25,389 nt of DNA from Anaerolineales bacterium (GCA_011772595.1 WVZH01000053.1:37575-62963); one strand, 5' to 3'. Positions 1 through 7,450 are shown, counted from the stretch's first letter. Made by a program: numbers and translations. The notes: generated by a model from the sequence alone, not told the origin.

Positions 1-551
1 TCGAAGACCATCCAGGGCAACGCGCTATTGGCCCCGGAGAGTGGACCACTGGAGGGGAATTCCCACGCACCTACTTCCGGCTCGAAGGGTTCATGGTGCA
101 GTCGTGTGTAGATGAAACGCGACCAGGGCGTGACCCACGGTTCGTGCATCGCCAAGACCCCACCCGGTCGCACGCAGCGTGCCGCCTCACGTAGAAATGC
201 TCGCGGTTGAGGAAGATGATGGAACACATCGACCATCACCAGCGCTCGCAATGCACCATGATGAAGGGGCAGCCTCTCCCCATCCAGAACGACGTCCACG
301 TGCCGAGAGATTAATCTTTCCGAAGTGATCAGATCGGGGATGAATTCACCAAAGAAACCCGCACCGGAGCCGAGCTCCAGAACCTCGCCAGGGGCTTCAG
401 GCAGGGTGGAAGCGAGGTGTGTGTACCATTCCTTGAATATCTGCTGCAGAAAGCGGTTCTCGCGGATGATGCGCCGTCGCAGGTCCGTGGTGCGCGGGTC
501 ATCCAGATCCAAACCGCGGGTGAGTGGGTGTGCTAACAAAGCTTTGAACAT
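1..551 (-). CDS. Class I SAM-dependent methyltransferase, C-terminus cut off by the window edge
   Basis: An open frame runs leftwards from an ATG at 551 off the window edge, giving 183 residues without a stop. Residues 57-66 read VLELGSGAGF, the glycine-rich SAM-binding motif I of class I methyltransferases. They are followed by VMVDVFHHL (about 106-113), a motif IV-like segment, and RCVRPGGVLAMHEP (about 125-138), the post-motif of the Methyltransf_11 group. A TTG directly before the ATG could also be the start, since a TGA precedes it; no strong ribosome-binding site is visible. The methyl acceptor cannot be told. It is transcribed divergently from the small membrane protein gene at 840. 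Confidence 0.82.
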   Translation of the reverse strand, partial: MFKALLAHPLTRGLDLDDPRTTDLRRRIIRENRFLQQIFKEWYTHLASTLPEAPGEVLELGSGAGFFGEFIPDLITSERLISRHVDVVLDGERLPLHHGALRALVMVDVFHHLPQPRAFLREAARCVRPGGVLAMHEPWVTPWSRFIYTRLHHEPFEPEVGAWEFPSSGPLSGANSALPWMVF

Positions 552-839
552 CAATCAAATCAGATTCTAAGGATGGTCTCCGCACACTCACCAGCGGTTT
601 AAGCAGTGTGCGAAACTGTCTCGGAGGGACAGGTATTGTCGTTGATCATGCGAACGGTAGGTTTTTATAGCGTCTGGTAGTTGCCCGTGTTCATTCTAAT
701 GCAATAAACCGCGCTGGCAAGTGAGTGGGAAATCGTCATTCAATGGGAGCTGAGGTCAAGCGTGCTTTTGCGAGCGTATAAGTTGGAACAGTAGCTTGCG
801 TCCATGTGATAGGATGGGAATCGCAGGAGTAAGCCGATT
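552..839. other. Divergent intergenic region
   Basis: This stretch separates the minus-strand methyltransferase from the plus-strand membrane protein and must hold both promoters. I see no convincing consensus promoter, RNA gene or repeat. The only clear signal is AGGAG at 825-829, the ribosome-binding site of the gene starting at 840. Confidence 0.5.
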
Positions 840-1070
840 ATGAGAATCCTAAAAGCAATTGGTACCGGAATTGTTGGTGGATTATTGGGACTTATTCTTG
901 GATTTCTCCTGCTTCTTGCCCTTGAAGCATCTTTGTACCCCGATTTCCCCCCTTTTAACCCCTATCCACTCATGGTATAGGTCAGTAGCAACGGGTGGGT
1001 CATTATCCTACTCTGCACTGCCGGTGGATTTTTCATCAGCTTTATGAGTGAAATTAGGAAAAAGGAATAG
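840..1070 (+). pseudogene. Small two-helix membrane protein with an in-frame TAG stop
   Basis: An ATG at 840 follows AGGAG (825-829, 10-base spacing) and opens a frame encoding a Gly/Leu-rich first membrane helix (GTGIVGGLLGLILGFLLLLA, residues 8-27) and a Pro/Tyr/Phe loop. The frame is interrupted by TAG at 978-980 after 46 codons. The same frame then continues for 29 codons with a second hydrophobic helix (about WVIILLCTAGGFFISFM) and a charged tail EIRKKE, ending in TAG at 1068-1070. The two halves together look like one 76-position two-helix protein, so this is probably a nonsense mutant. A functional 46-residue single-helix product or readthrough cannot be excluded. Function unknown. Confidence 0.6.
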
Positions 1071-1137
1071 TCCCCCCAAATTCATTGATTTCTCGGTTTT
1101 TCCTCGCTTTTGTGCTCCTCACGCGTCCGAACAGATA

Positions 1138-1524
1138 TCAGCCGAAATATTCCTTCATGGGATTGAAATATGCGTCTATCCAGCCCTGACGGTATTGCAT
1201 GCCATGCTCAGGGAGATTGGAATGTCGTATGGTCACTCTCGTACCCTTCTCGTGTGATTCCAGTAAGACTTCTAACCGCGAATCTTCATCAGTATCTGAG
1301 AATTCCGACGTTCTCCATGTTTGCACGATCCGGGCCGCGTGTTTCAACTCGATATTCTTGCCTTGAATATATCCGTCCCATGCCTCGAACGCTTCTCCCA
1401 CCACGTTTGAAGTCCTTGCTGGACTACCCGTCATTTCTGAGTGGCCCTCTGAGCTGAGCCATGCATTGTAGATCTTTTCCGGGATTGCCGGGATGATTTC
1501 GGAAACTTCAAATTCGATGGCCAT
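1138..1524 (-). CDS. SRPBCC / AHSA1-like ligand-binding domain protein
   Basis: The protein has 128 residues and opens with FEVSEIIPAIPEKIYNAWLS, the usual first strand and helix of the AHSA1 (activator of Hsp90 ATPase homologue 1-like) branch of the SRPBCC/START-like fold. A central 'KHAARIVQTWRTSEFSD' strand and a C-terminal amphipathic helix (HGMQYRQGWIDAYFNPMKEYF) complete the fold. The length is normal for the family. The start is supported by GGAGG seven bases before the ATG. Members bind hydrophobic ligands or act as small-molecule-responsive proteins; the ligand here is unknown. The next gene upstream on this strand is the small two-CxxC protein. Confidence 0.8.
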   Translation of the reverse strand: MAIEFEVSEIIPAIPEKIYNAWLSSEGHSEMTGSPARTSNVVGEAFEAWDGYIQGKNIELKHAARIVQTWRTSEFSDTDEDSRLEVLLESHEKGTRVTIRHSNLPEHGMQYRQGWIDAYFNPMKEYFG

Positions 1525-1572
1525 GGAATACCTCCAAATCTACGCGTCAAAGTGACGGCTCTCCGCACCACG

Positions 1573-1597
1573 ACCGCCAGGTAAGCGAACTGGCGGT
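1573..1597. repeat. 8-bp perfect inverted repeat (hairpin) between two minus-strand genes
   Basis: ACCGCCAG (1573-1580) and CTGGCGGT (1590-1597) form a perfect 8-bp GC-rich stem with a 9-base loop. It lies between the end of the zinc-ribbon gene and the start of the SRPBCC gene. On the minus strand no T-run follows, so a classic intrinsic terminator for the upstream gene is not supported. On the plus strand AACTTTT follows, a weak terminator-like tail. Confidence 0.45.
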
Positions 1598-1649
1598 AAC
1601 TTTTACCTCTTCGCCACTCGTTTCACATGACGTCTGTCTTTAGGCGTCC

Positions 1650-1844
1650 CTAATCGTGTGAATGTGAAGATGGCTTGAGATTTTCTGCACCCTCTAATCG
1701 TCCTGCAAGTTGTCCCGGCTTATGGATGAGGATCGGCAAACAAGAGGCACAAATGCCCATCTCGCTACCTTTGAAATGGACCTTTAGCATCGGTGCTTCG
1801 TTTTCCGTCTTCCCACAGTTCAAGCAACTTTCGCCATCACTCAT
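1650..1844 (-). CDS. Small two-CxxC (zinc-ribbon-like) protein
   Basis: This 64-residue protein has Cys pairs at C7-x2-C10 (CLNC) and C32-x2-C35 (CASC), the spacing expected of a single treble-clef or zinc-ribbon site. A basic/hydrophobic helix and a polar, His-containing tail follow. No enzymatic domain is visible. Proteins of this kind are usually metal-binding adaptors or nucleic-acid/protein contact modules; the partner is unknown. The start is the only upstream ATG. The ribosome-binding site is poor (GGGAG about 12 bases away). Confidence 0.65.
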   Translation of the reverse strand: MSDGESCLNCGKTENEAPMLKVHFKGSEMGICASCLPILIHKPGQLAGRLEGAENLKPSSHSHD

Positions 1845-2083
1845 ACCTAAATTTATCTCCCATTAAGTTTATTGACTGATGTTTAATTTTATCCGCTACC
1901 CTGGCACATGATCACCGACCAAGACCGTAGATACGCCCCGGCGGTGCGTATCTAAAAAAAATACACACACATTGAATCGATTTGATACGATCACCTAATC
2001 AATTCATTCAATTTGCACACAACGAAGACACTCCGTAGGGCACACCGATTTGCGTGACCTCGACTTGCCGTCGGACACATCAA
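1845..2083. other. Intergenic stretch with a hairpin at 1928-1954
   Basis: No coding frame is convincing here. TAGATACGC (1928-1936) and GCGTATCTA (1946-1954) form a 9-bp perfect stem with a 9-base GC-rich loop. A run of A follows immediately on the plus strand, so on the minus strand the T-run precedes rather than follows the hairpin. It is therefore not an orthodox terminator for the DUF4491-like gene to its right. The rest is AT-rich and featureless to me. Confidence 0.45.
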
Positions 2084-2368
2084 TCACGACCTGTTAGGGT
2101 TCGCTGGAAACCAACCTTTCTCGACACGCTCAACTTGCTCGTGTAGTTCACGGATACTCCACAAGCTGGCAAAACCAAATAGTCCAAGTATGGCTGACAC
2201 GAACGCGTCGCGCACAATGAAGGAGGCCGTGATACTCCCCAACCCGATCAACAGGAAGAGTGGCCAGATTTTGACGCCAACATGATATTCTGCTTTCACG
2301 ACAATCGGATGATACACCCCTATGATGATGAACGCGGCAAATCCTATCAACGCACCTTGGAAATTCAT
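2084..2368 (-). CDS. DUF4491-like small membrane protein
   Basis: Starting at the ATG at 2368 gives 94 residues beginning MNFQGALIGFAAFIIIG and ending GWFPANPNRS. The pattern HPIVVKAEY (about 21-29), two central hydrophobic segments, and GLFGFASLWSIRELHEQ with a final KGWFPxNP matches the DUF4491 family as I know it, including its usual length of about 95-100. An upstream in-frame start at 2419 would add 17 residues not typical of the family. GGAGAGGTAGG lies just ahead of 2368. It is an integral membrane protein of about three helices with unknown function. Confidence 0.8.
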   Translation of the reverse strand: MNFQGALIGFAAFIIIGVYHPIVVKAEYHVGVKIWPLFLLIGLGSITASFIVRDAFVSAILGLFGFASLWSIRELHEQVERVEKGWFPANPNRS

Positions 2369-2419
2369 CCGTTTACCTACCTCTCCTGGCCGTATTCGGG
2401 TGGATGTCATTTGGCCCAA

Positions 2420-2572
2420 ACTGCCTGGCCTGGTGGTTAAAGTTAAGATGTATCCCGATTGCTTTGCGGGAGGAGGCTCCGATGGATCGGATCGTACTCG
2501 TTCATCATTGCTTACGACGTCCGCACCAGCGAATTAAGAGGCTGTGGTTCTGGTAAAGCACCAGGATCGATT
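2420..2572. other. Short intergenic region with a Shine-Dalgarno-like sequence on the plus strand
   Basis: This is the spacer between the 3' end of the caspase-like gene and the DUF4491-like gene. A purine block GGGAGGAGG (2468-2476) lies five bases before an ATG at 2482 on the plus strand. The frame there encodes only 24 basic residues and ends at 2556. It has no recognisable feature, so I do not call a gene. Confidence 0.3.
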
Positions 2573-3910
2573 TCACCATCTCCCGGGCACGACAACCCTG
2601 CGCTTTGGCGAATAGGTTATGGTCACCGGTCCGAAGCTGACCTGTCCTCCTATTGGTTGGCGAGTGCCGATTGGTACGCGTTTCGGTGTGGTTCGAAAGC
2701 GGGAACGAATTTGATTGACGATTCTTGGATCCCCAACGCCATACCCCCCGGGGTAGCCTTTCCTGCCACCGTATGTAGACCCTGTTCCGCCGATTTGACG
2801 CCGTGAGGGAGTACGACGGAAACGAGAGCGGATATCACTTGTAATGCCTGTGCCATACGTGCCAAAACCACGTCGCCTTCCGCTTCTCGATCCTAAGACT
2901 CCAATCCCACTCGATCCCCCGGTTGATGCCTTTGGAAAATTGCCCCCGAATCGGGTTCGCATACCAGTCATGCCGCCTCCTGCGATCCCAACCACCGACC
3001 GTTTGGGTTTGAAGGTGAAGCCTTTTGGTTGACGATAGCCAGGTGGGGGCACGACACCAGTAGATCCTGACCGGCTCGAAACCCGCCGGCTAGATGAGAC
3101 GCTCTGCAGGGTCGCCGCGTAGGCCGGCGATGAGATCAACCCCTCCAAAACTGCGGCTAATCCACGAGTTTGTGTCCCCTGTAACTGGCTTCGTTGCCCT
3201 TTAGGGACAAGGGATCGAATCATCTCCTGGGGAACTTTCAGCTTATCGATCCATGTATCGATCCAACCCGTCCGGGCACCAGGAGCGGTGGAATTGTATT
3301 CTGGGAAATCTGCGAATTTCGCGCCCGAGGGCATGATTTGCTTCCAAGCCTTCTTCTGACCACGCGTCAAACAGGATATGAAAGCGACAAATTTCAGATT
3401 TGGTGAGGCCTTCGGAAGTTTGGCTACCTTGATCTCAATCTCGTAGCGGCCGTCCTCCAGCTGTTTGACACGCCGCTCTTCGTATCCTTGAATGACATAC
3501 GTAAAGCCAGCCTCACGGACCTCCTGCAATCTCCGCTCGACGGTTTGTTGAAGTTGACCCTTCGTCCCTCCACGCAGGATATGGGTCGTGGGTTTTGGGT
3601 TCAGATCCATCGAGCGATATTCTTCCATCAGTGAGCTTGCGCGTGGGTCGGGATCTGCCTGGGGATACCCATGCTGATCGCCATGCGAATTCCAAAAAAT
3701 ACCGTACGTTGAAGGATCGCTCCATATGCGGATAAACGTCCTTCTCGAGCATGTATGCAAGTTAATGAATTTGAACCCTCGTAGTGCCGGTATCCGTCCG
3801 GCTTCTCGTTTCAAAACGTTGTTGAGCTTCATGCCATACTTCAGAAAATCAGACGCCCGTTCTTCAGGCTTGAGGAACCCACAGATCCAATAGATCTTTT
3901 TTTCTGCCAT
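2573..3910 (-). CDS. Putative caspase/CHAT-like cysteine peptidase-fold protein with a basic RG/RS-rich tail
   Basis: The protein has 445 residues. The N-terminal ~225 look like an alpha/beta domain: strand KIYWICGFL (5-13), helix, then STYGIFWNSHGDQHGYP (67-83), with a His-Gly (H76-G77) after a strand. A second strand, KFVAFISCLTRG (173-184), carries C180. His after one strand and Cys after a later strand is the dyad layout of clan CD (caspase, CHAT, clostripain). Residues about 270-445 are low-complexity, rich in Arg, Gly, Ser and Pro, with three imperfect repeats of the form [MI]R[ST]RF at about 317, 360 and 401. The fold call is my pattern reading, not a family match. GTGGAG lies eight bases before the ATG. 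It follows the helical-protein gene by 106 bases on the same strand, probably one transcript. Confidence 0.5.
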   Translation of the reverse strand: MAEKKIYWICGFLKPEERASDFLKYGMKLNNVLKREAGRIPALRGFKFINLHTCSRRTFIRIWSDPSTYGIFWNSHGDQHGYPQADPDPRASSLMEEYRSMDLNPKPTTHILRGGTKGQLQQTVERRLQEVREAGFTYVIQGYEERRVKQLEDGRYEIEIKVAKLPKASPNLKFVAFISCLTRGQKKAWKQIMPSGAKFADFPEYNSTAPGARTGWIDTWIDKLKVPQEMIRSLVPKGQRSQLQGTQTRGLAAVLEGLISSPAYAATLQSVSSSRRVSSRSGSTGVVPPPGYRQPKGFTFKPKRSVVGIAGGGMTGMRTRFGGNFPKASTGGSSGIGVLGSRSGRRRGFGTYGTGITSDIRSRFRRTPSRRQIGGTGSTYGGRKGYPGGYGVGDPRIVNQIRSRFRTTPKRVPIGTRQPIGGQVSFGPVTITYSPKRRVVVPGRW

Positions 3911-4016
3911 GGATTTTGCTCCACTTGATTTCCGAGGAATGGGTTTGAATGGTTTGTCATCCTGAGAACCATCCTGCGGACCGTCGATTGTATGGTTTCT
4001 AGATCAGATACCTCGT

Positions 4017-4733
4017 TTATGCATTGTGATCGTCCGACGGTTCGTCACCCCACGAACCTGCCAGGATATCGTCCAACAACGCCAGGTTCAAGTCGAGTTC
4101 ATCCGCCACGGCAACCAATTGCTCGATGGAGATTCCCCTGTCTTTGCACAATTGATCCACTATAGGGTCAGACCTTGCCAACGGCATATTAACCGCATTT
4201 TGTAACCAGTGCGTAAAGGCGTAGCGTGCATCTTCCTCACTTAGCTCACTGAACGAGAAGGTATCGCCGACATCATCCAGGATCTGCTGTCCGTAATTGC
4301 GTAGGTACTGCTGCACTTTTCCGGCATGACCCTGCTGCAAGCCTACCGCGGCTTGATAAAGTGTGGTGACGATCGCCTGAGCACGTTTCGGCTGAGCCCC
4401 TGCACGCTCGAAAAGCTGGATCATGAAGACCGCATCAGAGTGTGAGGCATCCGATGCACCGTGGCCACCTGCTAGTTGAGCCAGGGTTTCAACCTTCAAC
4501 AATCCAAGTCTTGATAGGATGTCCGTCAAACTTCGAGCCATATCCGCCTGGAAGTCCGGCGTTCCGAGCCGGGCTATTAGGCAGAACATGAGTTCATTCC
4601 ACCGATCACCTTCCCATATCCATGGATATTGTTCGGGTTCACCATCGAATGCTTGCCAGCGTTCGAGCACGTACTCGCGTACTTCACTGCGAGCATCTTG
4701 GTTTCCCTCAGGTGCCTTCTTTTTCTTCGCCAT
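4017..4733 (-). CDS. Alpha-helical protein of unknown function upstream of the caspase-like gene
   Basis: This 238-residue protein starts with a Lys-rich MAKKKK and ends with an acidic Asp/Glu-rich tail. The body is predicted almost wholly helical. Residues about 45-195 (MFCLIARLGTPDFQADMARSL, then LFERAGAQPKRAQAIV, then FTHWLQNAVNMP) recall the order of helices in HhH-GPD/endonuclease III-like proteins, where a G-x-x-x-KA turn is followed by a helix. The HhH, catalytic Lys/Asp and Fe-S cysteines are not present in recognisable form, so glycosylase activity is not claimed. A strong AGGAGGAG precedes the start. I do not recognise the family with confidence. Confidence 0.6.
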   Translation of the reverse strand: MAKKKKAPEGNQDARSEVREYVLERWQAFDGEPEQYPWIWEGDRWNELMFCLIARLGTPDFQADMARSLTDILSRLGLLKVETLAQLAGGHGASDASHSDAVFMIQLFERAGAQPKRAQAIVTTLYQAAVGLQQGHAGKVQQYLRNYGQQILDDVGDTFSFSELSEEDARYAFTHWLQNAVNMPLARSDPIVDQLCKDRGISIEQLVAVADELDLNLALLDDILAGSWGDEPSDDHNA

Positions 4734-4744
4734 TACATCTCCTC

Positions 4745-5053
4745 CTAGATTGCATGATCAATTCGAACAAGGTCTGCTCTTGGGGCTATGTGGGCATCTT
4801 TCAACCCGCGGCATGAGGCCAACTCGTGTAATCTATTAGTCCAAAATGCCTCCGTAGAAGGAGGCATATCATTTCGATCTTCAACCTTTATCAAGGTATA
4901 AACAGGATATTGCGCTGCTCTTGACTTTACCCGCTTGCCCCTGGAGACATCCGAGATCTGATTGCCATCGGCATAATCCACTTCCTCGCTGTTGACGGCG
5001 GGCAAGAAATTGCTATGATGCGATAACGAGTACCCCAAGCCCCTTCCCCCCAC
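4745..5053 (-). CDS. Doubtful short hypothetical ORF
   Basis: A 102-codon frame from a GTG at 5053 ends 11 bases before the helical-protein gene, which is the only argument for it. There is no ribosome-binding site at the GTG, no recognisable domain, and a terminator-like hairpin lies inside it at 4843-4867. I regard it as more likely a non-coding leader containing the promoter and an upstream terminator than a gene. Confidence 0.2.
   Translation of the reverse strand: MGGRGLGYSLSHHSNFLPAVNSEEVDYADGNQISDVSRGKRVKSRAAQYPVYTLIKVEDRNDMPPSTEAFWTNRLHELASCRGLKDAHIAPRADLVRIDHAI
4843..4867 (-). terminator. Terminator-like hairpin with short T-run
   Basis: Read on the minus strand, ATGCCTCC, a 6-base loop and GGAGGCAT form a perfect 8-bp stem directly followed by TTT-GG. 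It lies upstream of the helical-protein/caspase-like pair and downstream of the tRNA-Lys, so it may end a transcript coming from the right. The T-run is short, so efficiency is uncertain. Confidence 0.4.
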
Positions 5054-5154
5054 TACAGCATGAGCAGATCAATTTTCGCAGAACTTTCAACTGGCCAAGG
5101 TTGATCTTTCTCGAACGAGAGTAAAAGCGTCACAGTTTGGATTAACCAAAAAAG

Positions 5155-5228
5155 TGACCCGCCCAGGACTCGAACCTGGAACCTACTGATTAAGAGTCAG
5201 CTGCTCTGCCAAATTGAGCTAGCGGGCC
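5155..5228 (-). tRNA. tRNA-Lys (anticodon CTT)
   Basis: On the minus strand the 74 bases fold as a full cloverleaf. The acceptor stem GGCCCGC pairs with GCGGGTC (one G-T). The D-arm includes AGCTCAATTTGGCAGAGC. The anticodon stem GCTGA/TCAGT holds the loop CTCTTAA with CTT as anticodon, decoding AAG. The T-arm is GGTTCGAGTCC-like. The discriminator is A, and the following bases are C-A-C, so CCA is not encoded and must be added after transcription. No intron is seen. A T6 tract lies three bases downstream of the 3' end and may aid termination. Confidence 0.95.
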
Positions 5229-5238
5229 GCGTGGGGAG

Positions 5239-5244
5239 ATTATA
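5239..5244 (-). promoter_or_regulatory. trnK: Probable -10 element of the tRNA-Lys promoter
   Basis: A consensus TATAAT on the minus strand ends 10 bases before the first tRNA base, followed by a C-rich discriminator. This gives a leader of only a few bases, as is usual for tRNA genes. No good -35 hexamer is visible at the expected distance. Confidence 0.5.
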
Positions 5245-5262
5245 CCGCGATTAGCGTTTGAC

Positions 5263-5943
5263 TCATTCATTCAGCGCCTGAATCAGTGCTTCTTCTCGCA
5301 ACTGATCCAAACTATCGACCACCAGGTCTGCTTCCACCAGATCGCTGGCGAGGTTTGTAGTGGTCACGGCGATACATTGCATGCCAGCCCGTTTTGCTCC
5401 CCTGACACCCGCGATGGCGTCTTCGAAAACGATACAACGGTTGGGTGACAACCCAATTTGCGCGGCAGTTTTCAGAAACAAAGCCGGATCTGGCTTCCCA
5501 GGCAGATCAAAACCAGAAACAATCGCATCGAAATAAGTTCGGATTTCCAGCTCATCAACCAGCGCATCAATGTTTTCAAGGGGCGCTGAGGAGGCGATAG
5601 CCTGCTTGCAACCCCACTCATTCAAACGTTTTAACCAACTCGCCACTCCGGGCAGGAGTACAACCTGTCCCTTAACTGCGTTGCGAAAGCTACTTTCCTT
5701 TTGATCACTGATTTCAAGCAACAGCTCTTGTGATGGTTTCTCGCCCAGCATGTATTCCAGTATTCCGGCGTTATTCATGCCAAACGTCTCCCGGAATTGT
5801 TCCTGCGAGAATGGAATACTCCGTTCTCGGAAGGTCTCCATCCAGGCGATAAAGTGAAAATGGCCGGTGTCAATAAGAACGCCATCCATGTCCCACAAAA
5901 TCGCATACTGCGCTATTGATCGCACAATATCATCTCCAGTCAT
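5263..5943 (-). CDS. HAD-superfamily hydrolase, beta-phosphoglucomutase-like
   Basis: The 226 residues carry all four HAD motifs. DMDGVLIDT (18-26) has the nucleophile D18 and acid/base D20. ASSAP (117-121) is motif II. K150 in GKPDP is motif III. VFEDAIAGV (172-180) is motif IV with the Mg-binding E174/D175. The cap inserted after motif I begins FHFIAWMETF, like the beta-phosphoglucomutase/sugar-phosphatase branch, so a sugar phosphate is the likely substrate. A soluble cytosolic enzyme is expected. The start is uncertain: the ATG at 5943 has a weak ribosome-binding site, while a GTG at 5925 has GGAG eight bases ahead. It may serve the neighbouring pentose genes, but the evidence is only proximity. 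Confidence 0.85.
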   Translation of the reverse strand: MTGDDIVRSIAQYAILWDMDGVLIDTGHFHFIAWMETFRERSIPFSQEQFRETFGMNNAGILEYMLGEKPSQELLLEISDQKESSFRNAVKGQVVLLPGVASWLKRLNEWGCKQAIASSAPLENIDALVDELEIRTYFDAIVSGFDLPGKPDPALFLKTAAQIGLSPNRCIVFEDAIAGVRGAKRAGMQCIAVTTTNLASDLVEADLVVDSLDQLREEALIQALNE

Positions 5944-6005
5944 TCGCCCACACTTAAAGGCAACTCAAGCACCCTTCCATTCCTTATACTATCGCAGTTA
6001 ATGAG

Positions 6006-6629
6006 TTATCTTCCCGAAGATTCATATCGAATTCTATCCTTTTGAACTGCTATCTGCACTGCGTGCTCTATCACGTGACTAATTATTCCTCCCCAAATGT
6101 TCAGATACACTGGTCTCATATCGCCCCAAGGGGCAGGTGTTGGTCTATTCAATTCAACTGTGATTTTATCTTTTGATATCGATTCCAGATACTCCCGGGT
6201 ATTATCTAGAACCTGAAATAAATAATTGCTCATCTGATCGTAATCAGCGTACACAGGCAAGTCATCCCAACACCGATCGACCCCCTCTGGTTTACTAGTC
6301 TCGATACAATATAGATACATATCTCCCGTTTGAGCAACATGGTTCATCATCCATGCTATCGTTGTGAACGGAGGCGGATCCAGGATTTCTGCGGTGTAAT
6401 CGTATATCCAAGTGCCTTCTTTTTGATAAACTCTCCATACCTTTTTTCGATCAGGTGCTAACTTCAGATCAGCTGATCTTTCTGTTCCAGTTAGCGGCTC
6501 CCAGTGGTATTCATTGTTATATATATCCGCAATCGCTCTGCTCAAAGTTCCCTTTGCGTACGCTAACCCGAAGACCAGGATATCCCTGGAGGATTCGACT
6601 CTCTTTCCTTGGATATTTTCAGAACCCAT
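6006..6629 (-). CDS. DinB-superfamily metal-binding protein
   Basis: Numbered from the ATG at 6629, this is a 207-residue, four-helix-bundle type protein. NHVAQTGDMY carries H97. The C-terminal helix ISHVIEHAVQIAVQKDRIR has H185 and H189 spaced three apart, giving the three-histidine metal site typical of DinB/YfiT proteins. I chose 6629 over the GTG at 6635 because GGAG lies eight bases from the ATG but only two from the GTG. Members include thiol transferases and stress-induced proteins of unknown substrate. Codon use is more AT-rich than in the sugar genes beside it, so it may be an insertion into, rather than part of, the arabinose locus. Confidence 0.78.
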   Translation of the reverse strand: MGSENIQGKRVESSRDILVFGLAYAKGTLSRAIADIYNNEYHWEPLTGTERSADLKLAPDRKKVWRVYQKEGTWIYDYTAEILDPPPFTTIAWMMNHVAQTGDMYLYCIETSKPEGVDRCWDDLPVYADYDQMSNYLFQVLDNTREYLESISKDKITVELNRPTPAPWGDMRPVYLNIWGGIISHVIEHAVQIAVQKDRIRYESSGR

Positions 6630-6793
6630 CCACACTACTCCTGAACTTCAGTTAAATAGTGAAGCCCTATTGGCTTAACAGGTACCACCCAACATCTTGA
6701 TGATAGGCAATATTGATTGACTATTGAAGATATTCAGGCAAATATACTTGACCTCTGTTTTTCCGCCACAAATAATTACAACATTGTCAGAAA

Positions 6794-7450
6794 TCAAGTC
6801 TTTTGCCCATATACATTCATATAGCGATCATGCAGTTTCTTCACATCCTCATCGGAGATCACTTCCGGGGCACCCAACAACATCGCAAACAACACCGTTT
6901 TAGCTGAATCCTCAGTCATCACAGCCGCCTTCACCGCCGCTTTGCCAGTTTCGCCAACTGTGAAAACCCCATGGTTTCTTAGAAGCACGGCTTTGCCATT
7001 GCCTTTCTTCAACTCCTCGACGACGATCTTGCCGACCTCTTCTCCCCCGATCAGCGCAAATCCCCCACAGGGAATCGAACCACCGAATTCATCCCCCATG
7101 GCGGTCAATACAATCGGGATATCCATATTATTCGCCGCGAATGCCGTTGCATAATTCGAATGCGTGTGCACCACGCTTTTGACATGATCTAGCTGGCGGT
7201 AAATATATAGATGGCTGGGTGTATCAGACGAAGGCACTAAATCACCTTCAACTACATCGCCATCCAAATTTACTACGACCATGCTTTCAGGCGTGAGATC
7301 CGGGAACATCACGCCTGAAGGTTTAATCACCACCAATCCGCTCTCAGGATCTAGGACACTTGCATTCCCCATTGTCCAGGTGCATAAACCATACTTCGGA
7401 AGCGCCTGGTTCAATTCAACCAGCTCTTCTCGGATTTCTTTCAATAACAT
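6794..7450 (-). CDS. araD: L-ribulose-5-phosphate 4-epimerase (class II aldolase family)
   Basis: The enzyme epimerises L-ribulose 5-phosphate to D-xylulose 5-phosphate, the last dedicated step of L-arabinose breakdown. The 218-residue protein shows the phosphate-binding GNAS (28-31) and KPSG (43-46), then SSDTPSH with D76, then the metal pair H95-T-H97, then D120 in AMGDEFGG, and a third metal ligand H160 in RNHG. D76, H95, H97 and D120 fall at the same numbers as in E. coli AraD. GAGGTGA lies just before the ATG. It sits 60 bases after the kinase gene, with which it is almost certainly co-transcribed. Other class II aldolases (fuculose-phosphate aldolase) are excluded mainly by D120 and context. 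Confidence 0.92.
   Translation of the reverse strand: MLLKEIREELVELNQALPKYGLCTWTMGNASVLDPESGLVVIKPSGVMFPDLTPESMVVVNLDGDVVEGDLVPSSDTPSHLYIYRQLDHVKSVVHTHSNYATAFAANNMDIPIVLTAMGDEFGGSIPCGGFALIGGEEVGKIVVEELKKGNGKAVLLRNHGVFTVGETGKAAVKAAVMTEDSAKTVLFAMLLGAPEVISDEDVKKLHDRYMNVYGQKT

Noticed and set aside
1928..1954. Hairpin with adjacent poly-A as an intrinsic terminator
   Set aside because: The A-run is on the wrong side for the minus-strand genes around it, and there is no plus-strand gene ending here apart from sequence more than 850 bases away.
2482..2556. 24-codon plus-strand ORF with GGGAGGAGG five bases ahead of its ATG
   Set aside because: The peptide is only basic and His-rich, has no recognisable feature, and lies in a short spacer facing the end of the caspase-like gene. 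A strong purine block alone is not enough.
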